Below, piece by piece: positions 16,720-23,724 of a stretch of DNA of 64,000 nucleotides. How positions within the stretch are numbered: position 1 is the stretch's first letter; every line of letters starts with the position of its first letter. A program made the translations under genes and the position numbers. Below the pieces are notes generated by a model. It had not been told where the DNA came from and ran no database searches. It was given only the letters and a program-made list of their open reading frames with translations. This stretch comes from Rhizobiaceae bacterium MnEN-MB40S (GTDB taxonomy: Bacteria; Pseudomonadota; Alphaproteobacteria; Rhizobiales; Rhizobiaceae). Location: positions 62,001 through 126,000 of the forward strand of contig BRLC01000014.1 of NCBI GenBank assembly GCA_024343425.1, written 5' to 3'.

Positions 16720-17339
16720 AGCCTGTCGCAATCTTCCTGTTTGAGTTGTCTGGCAAGTCCGCCGAACCATTCGCCGCGGCGGGCTGGGATTGCTATTGCG
16801 TTGATATCGCGCACCCAGGTAATCGCAGCGAAGGCAACATCCACTACGTGAAGGCCGACGCCCGATCGTGGAAGCCTACCAAAGACATGGTGTTGCGTTG
16901 CCGGTTCTTTGCCGCCTTTCCGCCGTGCGATCATCTGGCCGTGTCGGGCGCACGCTGGTTCAAGGGAAAGGGCCTACGTTGCCTGTCCGGATCGATCGAA
17001 CTGTTTTCAGTCGCCGCCGAATGGGCTGAATTCTTCGAAGCACCATACCTGATCGAGAATCCCGTCAGCACCATTTCGACCTACTGGCGGAAACCAGATC
17101 ACACCTTCGATCCGTGGCAATATACCGGCTACGCGGCGAACGACAATTATTCGAAAAAGACGTGCCTTTGGACCGGTGGTGGATTCGTCATGCCGGAACC
17201 TTGCCCGACGTGCAACACGATCGACACCCGCCGAATTGTCGATGCTGCAAAGACCGATCGCGCGAATGTCCGATCGGTAACTGCGACAGGCTTCATACGC
17301 GCCGCCTTCGAGGCGAATTTCGGAAAGGCGGCGGCATGA
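16716..17339 (+). CDS. Cytosine-methyltransferase-like protein
   Basis: 207 residues, start coupled to the closure gene (ATGA). The N-terminal part has a nucleotide-binding-like AAGWDCYCVDIAHPG, then FAAFPPCDHLAVSG with a PPC motif as in C5-cytosine methylase motif IV, and YLIENPVS like the ENV motif. It is shorter than a full Dcm and shows no obvious target-recognition domain, so substrate and activity are uncertain. Sitting between closure and terminase genes, it may mark or protect packaged DNA. Confidence 0.6.
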   Translation: MKPVAIFLFELSGKSAEPFAAAGWDCYCVDIAHPGNRSEGNIHYVKADARSWKPTKDMVLRCRFFAAFPPCDHLAVSGARWFKGKGLRCLSGSIELFSVAAEWAEFFEAPYLIENPVSTISTYWRKPDHTFDPWQYTGYAANDNYSKKTCLWTGGGFVMPEPCPTCNTIDTRRIVDAAKTDRANVRSVTATGFIRAAFEANFGKAAA

Positions 17340-17707
17340 AGGGGCGCAAACCCACGCTATCGCCTGACCGGAATCCATTGACGAAAGCACCAGCTACCCC
17401 GTCATGGATGAGCGCAGACGCCCGCGCCGAATGGAAACGAATTATGCCGCGCCTTATTGGTGATCGGATCATCACGCGGGCCGACCTGGCCGGCGTCGAG
17501 AATTATTGTGTTGCGACTGGTCGCGTCCGCGAGATCGAACGCATCTTCCGGGATAAGGGATTTCAGAAACAGCTTTTCGCGCCGCTCGATAAGTCGATGC
17601 AGACAGCGCGCCAGCTTGCCGCCGAGTATGGATTGACGCCCGTTTCCCGTAGTCGCGTTGCCACCGGCGACGATAACGACGACGACGACAATCCTCTGGC
17701 CGTGTGA
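17336..17707 (+). CDS. terS: Terminase small subunit, P27 family
   Basis: 123 residues from ATG 17336, overlapping the gene before. MKGRKPTLSPDRN, PSWMSADARAEWKRIMPRL, ADLAGVENYCVATGRVREIE and QTARQLAAEYGLTPVSRSRV match the P27 small terminase family. An acidic run of Asp ends the protein. It would recognise the packaging site. Confidence 0.85.
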   Translation: MKGRKPTLSPDRNPLTKAPATPSWMSADARAEWKRIMPRLIGDRIITRADLAGVENYCVATGRVREIERIFRDKGFQKQLFAPLDKSMQTARQLAAEYGLTPVSRSRVATGDDNDDDDNPLAV

Positions 17708-19335
17708 TGGCAAAGAGTACGTTTCCAGAATGGGTTTTCGACAACAGCCCGATCGATGATCCGTTTGGCTACGGCGCTAGGGCGGTCAAATTCATCCGAT
17801 TTCTGAAACATCCGGCAAGCACCGCACCTGGCCACGCCTTTCAGCTTTACGACTGGCAGGAAAGGATTGTCCGGCGCATTCATGGCCCTCGCCACCAGGA
17901 CGGGCGGCGCATTGTCGAGACCGTTTTCATGATGCTGCCCAGAGGCTCCAGAAAGACCAGTCTCGCCGCCGCACTGTCTCTTTTACATACGATCGGTTTC
18001 GAGCGCGTAAGAGGTGGTCAGGCGCTCTTTGCCGCCAATGACAGAGAACAAGCTGGCATCGGCTTCAAAGAAGCGGCCAACATCATTCGGATGGATAAGC
18101 GTCTCACCAGCGCCACCAAAATCTATGACGCGTTCAACAGCGCCAAAAAGATCGTGCACAAGGCTGATGGCGCGGAACTACAGGCCATCTCATCCGATGG
18201 CCGATCGCAGCACGGCAAAACGCCCTCATTCGTGTTTGTCGATGAGATTCATGTCTGGCAAGGTCGCGACCTCTGGGAAGCGCTGAAATCCGCCATGGTG
18301 AAGGTCAGCAACACATTGATGATCATCGCCACGACTGCCGGTCGCGGTTCCGAGAATCTTGGATTTGAACAATACGACTACGCGCGGCGCGTTGCTCTTG
18401 GCGAGATCGACAATCCCGCCTTCCTGCCGATCATCTTTGAAGCTGGTCCGGATGACGATTGGCAGGACGAAACCCTATGGCATCGCGTGAATCCCGGACT
18501 GAAGGACGGGTTTCCAAACCTCAACGCGTTGCGAACCGCCGCCAAGGAAGCTGAACACCGTCCGGCAGAACGTGCCGCGTTCCAGCAATTCAATCTGAAT
18601 CTCTGGCAAGCACACTCTCGGAATCCGCTTTTCGACATGGCGGTCTATGACGCCGGCAAGGTCGAATTGGACCTTTCCGACATGGAAGAACTGCCCTGCT
18701 ATCTCGGCGTCGATTTGTCCCGTAGTGGCGACCTGACAGCGGTTGTTGCAGCATGGCTACACGATGACGGCAGGGTGACGGTCTATCCCTGGTTCTTTCT
18801 CCCAGGTGACGATCTGAAGGGCAGATCAGAACGCGATGGCGTGCCTTATGAGCAATGGCGCGATGAGGGGCTTGTCCAGGTGATTGAAGGTCCGGTTATC
18901 GAACCGGAGATTGTCGAGGATCACATTCGCGAGCAGTGCGCACGGTTCAATGTCCGGGAAATCGTGTTTGATCCATACGACGCCGGGCGCATGATGCAAC
19001 ATCTCCACGATGACGGCTTACCCGCTGTAGAGATGCGCCAGAACATCACGACCATGGGACCGGCGATCGCAGACCTCGAGCGTGTCGTGAACGGCCATGC
19101 AATTCGCCATGACGGCCACCCCGTATTGAGGCACCACTTTGATACCGTGGTTGTGAGTTATAACGACACCGGCTTGCCGCGTCTTCATAAGGGCCGTCAG
19201 GTCGATCGGATTGACGGCGCAATCGCCGCCGCAATGGCGATTTCAAGGTCGGTAACTTCCGATAGCGCACCATCCATTCACGAACGCGATCCCGACGAAT
19301 ACGCGGCGGCGATGGACGCCGCCTGGGGCGAGTAA
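17707..19335 (+). CDS. terL: Terminase large subunit
   Basis: 542 residues from ATG 17707 (TGATG with terS; GTG 17704 is an alternative). ATPase domain: Walker A-like PRGSRKT at 78-84, Walker B FVFVDE near 175-180. Nuclease domain: GVDLSRSGDLTAVV and IVFDPYDAGRM provide acidic metal ligands. It is full length and looks intact. It stands after the head genes and before the tape measure, a permuted order. Confidence 0.92.
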   Translation: MAKSTFPEWVFDNSPIDDPFGYGARAVKFIRFLKHPASTAPGHAFQLYDWQERIVRRIHGPRHQDGRRIVETVFMMLPRGSRKTSLAAALSLLHTIGFERVRGGQALFAANDREQAGIGFKEAANIIRMDKRLTSATKIYDAFNSAKKIVHKADGAELQAISSDGRSQHGKTPSFVFVDEIHVWQGRDLWEALKSAMVKVSNTLMIIATTAGRGSENLGFEQYDYARRVALGEIDNPAFLPIIFEAGPDDDWQDETLWHRVNPGLKDGFPNLNALRTAAKEAEHRPAERAAFQQFNLNLWQAHSRNPLFDMAVYDAGKVELDLSDMEELPCYLGVDLSRSGDLTAVVAAWLHDDGRVTVYPWFFLPGDDLKGRSERDGVPYEQWRDEGLVQVIEGPVIEPEIVEDHIREQCARFNVREIVFDPYDAGRMMQHLHDDGLPAVEMRQNITTMGPAIADLERVVNGHAIRHDGHPVLRHHFDTVVVSYNDTGLPRLHKGRQVDRIDGAIAAAMAISRSVTSDSAPSIHERDPDEYAAAMDAAWGE

Positions 19336-19346
19336 GGAAATAGACC

Positions 19347-21263
19347 ATGGCAGATGATGGCCAACAGCTTTTACTGACCTTCGAAGCGAAATTCGAGCGC
19401 TACATGCGCAACTTCGAAAAGGCGCAACAGCAGACAGACCGCCGTTTTCGGGCGATGGAAAAGCGCGCCCAGACTGCCGGAAAGAAGATGGAATCGACGC
19501 TAGGAGGGAGCGTCAAAAACATCAACGCTATGATTGGCAAGATCGGCGTCGGCGCGCTTGGCGTCGGTAGTCTGGTCGGCTTCACCAGGCAGATCGGAGA
19601 CGTGATCTCCGAACTTTCGGAAATGGGAAAAATCATCGATCGCGTCGGTCTGTCCGCTGAAGCTTTCCAGACGCTCGAATACGGGTTCTCACTCGCCGGC
19701 GTCTCACAGTCGCAGTTTGTGACCGGCATGGAGCAATTCGTCAAACGCATCGGTGAGGCTTCCATGGAGACCGGAAGGCTCTATGAAATCCTCCAAGCTA
19801 ATGGTGTCGCCATCCGCGATCAGAACGGCGAAATCCGATCGACGGAAGACTTACTTCGCACCTACGCAAATTTGATCGCCAATGCTAGGTCTGAGCAAGA
19901 GCAAATGATCCTCGCAACCGAAGCTTTCGGTCGTGGCGGCGCATCATTCGTCAACGCTCTGAAGAACGGCGAAAAGGGTCTCCGCGACATGGAGAAGGCC
20001 ACCGCCGACGCTGGCGGGACGATCAGCGCCGAGTTGATCGCGAAGGCCGAGGAGCTCGACGATGCATGGGCGGCGACGTGGCGAAGATTCGGCATCAACG
20101 CCAAGAGCGGCATCATGACGGCTGTGTCTGCCTTAGACACCCTCGACGAGAAACTCGCGGCGCTCGGCAACAGCGATTTCTTCAAGCGGTTCGCCGACAT
20201 GATTGGCGCGGGCGGCGCGGTTTTCGTTCCTGGCCATGGCGTTTTCCAAGAGGGCGATGAGCTTCCGGAAGGTTATGAGCGCGACCCTGAGAATCCCAGC
20301 GAATGGCGATCGACAACCACCAGCCCAGAGCAAACTACGCCGCCGACTGAACTGGCACCAATCACGGTCTTGCCGACGAGCGGTGACAGCAAATCAGGCT
20401 CCAAGAACGAGGCGGCGAAAAAGGCGCTCGACCTTGCCGAGGCGTATGATGAGCTTATCGAAGGCGGTCAGAGGTTCATTGCAGAACAGACCATGGAGCA
20501 ACAGGCGGTAGGTCAGACGGCCACCCAAGCCGCCAAGCTGAAATACGAATTCGATTTGCTTCAGGGTGCGCAGCGGGCCGGAATTGAATTGAGCCCGCAA
20601 CAGCGCGACGAACTATCCAGCCTTGCTCAAAGCATGGCGGAAGTGGAAGCCGCCGCGCAACGTGCAGCGCAAAGCCAAGAACAGCTTCAACAGGCCAGCG
20701 ACTTCCTGAAAGGCGGCATCGCGTCGTTTTTCTCAGACATTATTTCTGGTTCCGCAACGGCCGAGGACGCTCTGAAGAGACTAGTTGACACTCTCCTGGA
20801 GGCGGCGTTGCAAAGCGCGCTCTTGGGTTCCGGACCTTTGGGTTTTCTGGCCGGTGACTCCGGCGGCATCATCGGTTCGCTTTTCTCCGGCATCGGCCTT
20901 GCCGACGGTGGCCTTGTTCGGGGACCAGGCACCAGCACGTCAGATTCGATACCCGCACGTCTGTCGAACGGCGAATACGTTGTGAACGCCGCCGCCACCA
21001 GAAAACATCGACAGCTTTTGGAGGCGGTCAATTCCGGAAAGGGTTTCGCGACTGGTAGGCTGGTCGGCACCGACGCCGCACAATCGGTCCAAAATTTCCA
21101 GATCAGCGCGCCGATCAAGGTCGAGGGCTCTGCCGGCACGCCGGAACAAAATGAAGATCTTGCCAAGCGTATGCGACGCGAACTTGAAGGCACCATGCGC
21201 GGCGTGATTTGCGACGAGATTCGCCAGCAGATGAGGCCCGGCGGGCAATTTGGCCGGAGATAA
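19347..21263 (+). CDS. Tail tape measure protein
   Basis: 638 residues. An N-terminal coiled-coil region (FERYMRNFEKAQQQTDRRFRA) leads to the SAEAFQTLEYGFSLAGVS and MILATEAFGRGG segments typical of tape measures; a second coiled coil lies at about 395-455; the end has LADGGLVRGPG and a SIPARLSNGEYVVNAAATRK motif. At about 1.5 angstrom per residue it would fit a tail near 95 nm. It is the last recognised structural gene; tail tube and tip genes are absent. Confidence 0.85.
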   Translation: MADDGQQLLLTFEAKFERYMRNFEKAQQQTDRRFRAMEKRAQTAGKKMESTLGGSVKNINAMIGKIGVGALGVGSLVGFTRQIGDVISELSEMGKIIDRVGLSAEAFQTLEYGFSLAGVSQSQFVTGMEQFVKRIGEASMETGRLYEILQANGVAIRDQNGEIRSTEDLLRTYANLIANARSEQEQMILATEAFGRGGASFVNALKNGEKGLRDMEKATADAGGTISAELIAKAEELDDAWAATWRRFGINAKSGIMTAVSALDTLDEKLAALGNSDFFKRFADMIGAGGAVFVPGHGVFQEGDELPEGYERDPENPSEWRSTTTSPEQTTPPTELAPITVLPTSGDSKSGSKNEAAKKALDLAEAYDELIEGGQRFIAEQTMEQQAVGQTATQAAKLKYEFDLLQGAQRAGIELSPQQRDELSSLAQSMAEVEAAAQRAAQSQEQLQQASDFLKGGIASFFSDIISGSATAEDALKRLVDTLLEAALQSALLGSGPLGFLAGDSGGIIGSLFSGIGLADGGLVRGPGTSTSDSIPARLSNGEYVVNAAATRKHRQLLEAVNSGKGFATGRLVGTDAAQSVQNFQISAPIKVEGSAGTPEQNEDLAKRMRRELEGTMRGVICDEIRQQMRPGGQFGRR

Positions 21264-21329
21264 AAACGCCGATCCTCAAAGAGAGAAAAGATTGCGAAAA
21301 GCAAAGGGACCGGCGGCATGGGTTGTGCT

Positions 21330-21385
21330 GATTAGTAACCTAATCATGCCGACTAGGATAATTATCCTATATACCATATTGGTAT
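21330..21385. promoter_or_regulatory. Cluster of three palindromes after the tape measure gene
   Basis: GATTAG/CTAATC (21330-21345), AGGATAATTATCCT (21355-21368) and ATACCATATTGGTAT (21371-21385) follow each other. The last repeats the motif at 10071-10085 with one central change. They lie just before a terminator. I infer regulator binding sites or a replication/packaging signal. Confidence 0.55.
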
Positions 21386-21405
21386 GCAAACTGTGCTGAA
21401 AATGA

Positions 21406-21436
21406 AAACCCGCCGGGCTGCCCTCCCGGCGGGTTT
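21406..21436 (+). terminator. Rho-independent-type terminator of the late genes
   Basis: AAACCCGCCGGG and CCCGGCGGGTTT pair over a 7-base loop and run into a TTT-rich, AT-rich stretch. The A/T ends make it usable in both directions. It closes the portal-to-tape-measure unit. Confidence 0.75.
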
Positions 21437-21523
21437 GTATATTATGCGTATACGAGAAAAGTAAGTTAGCGGCTTACCAACGCATGATCTTTATATAAAG
21501 AGGTTTTCAGTCAAAAACAAGAA

Positions 21524-21546
21524 AAACATGAAAGTTTTTCATGTTT
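21524..21546 (-). terminator. AT-rich hairpin, possible minus-strand terminator
   Basis: AAACATGAAA and TTTCATGTTT pair over a 3-base loop. On the minus strand the stem is followed by a T-rich run, as in a weak intrinsic terminator; no minus-strand gene upstream of it is known. Confidence 0.4.
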
Positions 21547-21728
21547 GTTTGCGCCGGTCAGATAAGCTCATACTCGCTCCCTTCGGTCGCTCCCTGCGCG
21601 GCCTTTCAGGCCTTGCCCGCGCCTTCGGCGCGGAGTGTTATCAATCCTTGTTCCGGGACTGTGTTTTGTCAGTTTCAAGCAAGCTCACCAGTATCTTTGT
21701 TCTCTTTATGTTCACTCATCTTAGGTTT

Positions 21729-22035
21729 CTATCCCCCGGTATCAGAACTTAATAATGTACAACGTCTTTCGACGTGTAATTAAGGGAAAAGCATAAAGCT
21801 GAACCGTTCTGATACCGGGGGATAGGAATCTCTCATCTTGAGGAGAACACAACTTCGATGGCTGGCCTTAGCAGGGCCGATCGTCGGTAGACACCTTAGC
21901 GGGATACGGGCCATCTTAATCCGGGCGCTTTCGCGCCACTGTCACGGGTTTCCAGCAAGCTGGAAGCATGCGACCGGGCCGTTGTGTGTTTCCGTGACCG
22001 GAGTCGCATAGACAGTTGTCATGGCTGACATTGCT
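21729..22035 (+). ncRNA. Candidate structured non-coding RNA of the element
   Basis: No gene is seen here but base-pairing is dense. CTATCCCCCGGTATCAGAAC (21729-21748) and its exact complement (21806-21825) enclose an inner stem ACGTC/GACGT. Then come GGCGC-TTTC-GCGCC (21924-21937) and TTCCAGC/GCTGGAA (21950-21965). GTCACGG (21941), ATGCGAC (21968), CCGTGAC (21992) and GTCGCAT (22003) pair in the order a-b-a'-b', a pseudoknot. TGTCA/TGACA closes the set. Strand, ends and function are unknown; large ornate RNAs are known from phages, but I cannot match this one. Confidence 0.45.
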
Positions 22036-22160
22036 GCCTTTTGAATTTTGGGTTTTGCCGGTCTGGTTGTCGGTCTCGTATTCCGATTTCCGCCAGAGAT
22101 CAGGGGCAGGCCACGGAGCTAATCCCGTGTTATTGCAATGATGGGCCTTCTAAACGCTGA

Positions 22161-22517
22161 TTACAAGAGGCTTTTCGCAATAAATTCAAGCACTTTGTTA
22201 ATTTAGCTTATTCTTTTAGCTCGATTAACAGCTCACAAAAAGCGCCTGCCTATGTCCCGGCCCACCTGAAAGAGAAGCCGCAAGTTTCGAGCACAGACAG
22301 CGCCACAGACGCGCATGAGGTTTCAGAGTCGCAAGACATCCGCCAATCAGAATGCGCGCCAGTGGCCATCTATGGGCGATTTAGCGAAATAGCGAACGAA
22401 TACCGTGCGGATATCAATCTGGTTGCATCCCGCAACTGGGCAAAATTGCATCCGGATGCAGATTCCTATGTAGAGCCATCGACCGGGCGCTATATGCATA
22501 ATGGGCAATCACCCTGA
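22161..22517 (+). pseudogene. Start-less open frame, possible gene remnant
   Basis: 119 codons stay open between TGA 22158 and TGA 22515, with protein-like composition (for example VAIYGRFSEIANEYRADINL and LHPDADSYVEPSTGRYMHNG), but no ATG, GTG or TTG occurs in the first two thirds. It may be a decayed gene, a 3' exon-like fragment, or chance. I do not recognise it. Confidence 0.25.
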
Positions 22518-22653
22518 TTTTTGTCCTGATCCGATAGAGGAAGTCACCGCTGACTTACTCTAAGTAATTGAAATAATTAGATAATAACTGTTGACAGGAT
22601 GAATCCAAATCAGCGAGAACTACCATCGTCAACACAACCCGAAAGGAACGACA

Positions 22654-23145
22654 ATGGAACTATCACAGAAAACCAAAAGACTAATCGAGGCTGGCAGCGA
22701 ACATTACATCCCGACCGGCAAATACGACCTGCTGATCGACATGCTTGTCGGAAACATCACCGACGACCAGAGGCGCGAGACCATAGCGGATGCCATGAAG
22801 CTCGAACTTGGCGAGCGCCTGAACATATGGCCGGCGTCGATCAAGGAACCTACTGACGAAGAATTGGCCTCGGCCACGGCGGAGGGTAATGCTCATCTGG
22901 CAGAGATTGCAGCCGATCCTAACATCACGGTCGATCCGGAAACCGGAATACCGTCAACGCAGCCCGACGAAACGCCGGAAGAAATTGAGGCGGCCATGAA
23001 GAAATTTCGCCAACACCAAAATCTCTCGTATGTACACGATAAACTAAATGGGCGGATCGAGGAAAACACGGACGTTGATGACCTGCTGGAGGTTATTGCG
23101 GATGATCCAAGCATAACCGCCGACATCGCGATCGGCACCGCTTGA
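22654..23145 (+). CDS. Hypothetical element protein, 163 residues
   Basis: A good AAAGGA ribosome site precedes ATG 22654. The protein is acidic and helical, with no signal peptide, membrane segment or motif that I recognise. Asp/Glu-rich segments (about 70-110 and 135-160) dominate the second half. It lies between the structured region and a terminator, apart from the late genes, so it may be an early or lysogenic function. Confidence 0.6.
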   Translation: MELSQKTKRLIEAGSEHYIPTGKYDLLIDMLVGNITDDQRRETIADAMKLELGERLNIWPASIKEPTDEELASATAEGNAHLAEIAADPNITVDPETGIPSTQPDETPEEIEAAMKKFRQHQNLSYVHDKLNGRIEENTDVDDLLEVIADDPSITADIAIGTA

Positions 23146-23171
23146 AATCAGATTTCTAACGCTCATATCCA

Positions 23172-23242
23172 GAACCGCGCCGCAACACTCCGCCGCGCAA
23201 CGCAACGCGCCTCAGCGCTTCGCAGTGTAACGCAGTGCAACG
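23172..23242. repeat. Degenerate short repeats of CGCAACG type
   Basis: A run of partly repeated units (GCGCAACGCAACGCG, then GTAACGCAGTGCAACG) lies between the gene stop and the next terminator. The copies are imperfect. It could be low-complexity sequence or iterons; nothing decides. Confidence 0.3.
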
Positions 23243-23277
23243 AAAACCGTGGCCAGCCCACCGCCGGCCACGGTTTT
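23243..23277 (+). terminator. Rho-independent-type terminator
   Basis: AAAACCGTGGCC and GGCCACGGTTTT form a 12-bp stem over an 11-base loop, ending in TTTT. It closes the 163-residue gene and, reading the other way, could also stop leftward transcription. Confidence 0.75.
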
Positions 23278-23350
23278 CTGTTGTGGTTTGACAAAAACGC
23301 TCTCTTGCTAGCCTAATAAGCGTCTTGCAGAGTGATGAAGGTCGGATGCA

Positions 23351-23539
23351 ATGTCGGAATTAAAGAAAGAATGTCCAGTTTGTCAGAAAGAAAACCGGAT
23401 CATTACACCGTCCGATGATGACCTGCCGAACAAGAGTTCTATTCATTGCTCACAGTGTGGTTCGCCGCTTTTCGATTCACGAGAAGAGCTTGCCGCTTAT
23501 GCTTCAAGAGTAGCGGCGCGACGAAAAAGCCCCGATTAG
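23351..23539 (+). CDS. Small zinc-ribbon protein
   Basis: 62 residues with C8-xx-C11 and C33-xx-C36, a two-knuckle zinc ribbon, and a short basic end (RVAARRKSPD). It starts 73 bp after a terminator and is the last gene inside the right end of the element. Function unknown; DNA or protein binding is likely. Confidence 0.6.
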   Translation: MSELKKECPVCQKENRIITPSDDDLPNKSSIHCSQCGSPLFDSREELAAYASRVAARRKSPD

Positions 23540-23661
23540 TTTTCCACGTTTAGCTACAACGAAGCCATTTAAACCATGACCGAGACTCAGCCACGGGTTT
23601 TCTGTTTCCAAAGAGCCTACAGGATATCCTTTCGTCGCGTTTTCCACATATAATATCACGC

Positions 23662-23682
23662 AATATTTTCCCAATATTGCTA
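23662..23682. repeat. Inverted repeat near attR
   Basis: GCAATATT and AATATTGC are exact inverted copies over a 5-base loop, about 67 bp left of the attR core in AT-rich DNA. It may be an integrase, accessory-factor or promoter site. Confidence 0.35.
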
Positions 23683-23724
23683 CACAGGAAAAAATTTAGA
23701 TTCAAATTATCGTATAATAATCAA

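Larger units (their letters stand above)
21437..22653. other. Long gene-free stretch of the element
   Basis: Over 1.2 kb without a convincing start-to-stop gene. Left part: hairpins GGCC-TTTCA-GGCC and CCGCGCC-TTC-GGCGCGG near 21600-21633. Middle: the structured region described separately. Right part: an open frame without a start (22161-22517) and an AT-rich stretch (22555-22600) that may hold the promoter of the next gene. Confidence 0.5.

Noticed and set aside
21528..21752. Short open frames in the structured region
   Set aside because: No ribosome site, overlap with hairpins, and translations without protein character.
21862..21891. Ten-residue leader-peptide-like frame after GAGGAG
   Set aside because: The spacing from GAGGAG to the ATG is about 12 bases and nothing regulated follows directly; more likely part of the folded region.
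21437..22517. Group I or group II intron
   Set aside because: The dense pairing and the start-less frame behind it suggested an intron, but I found neither a domain V-like hairpin nor group I P7-type core sequences, and no 5' exon.
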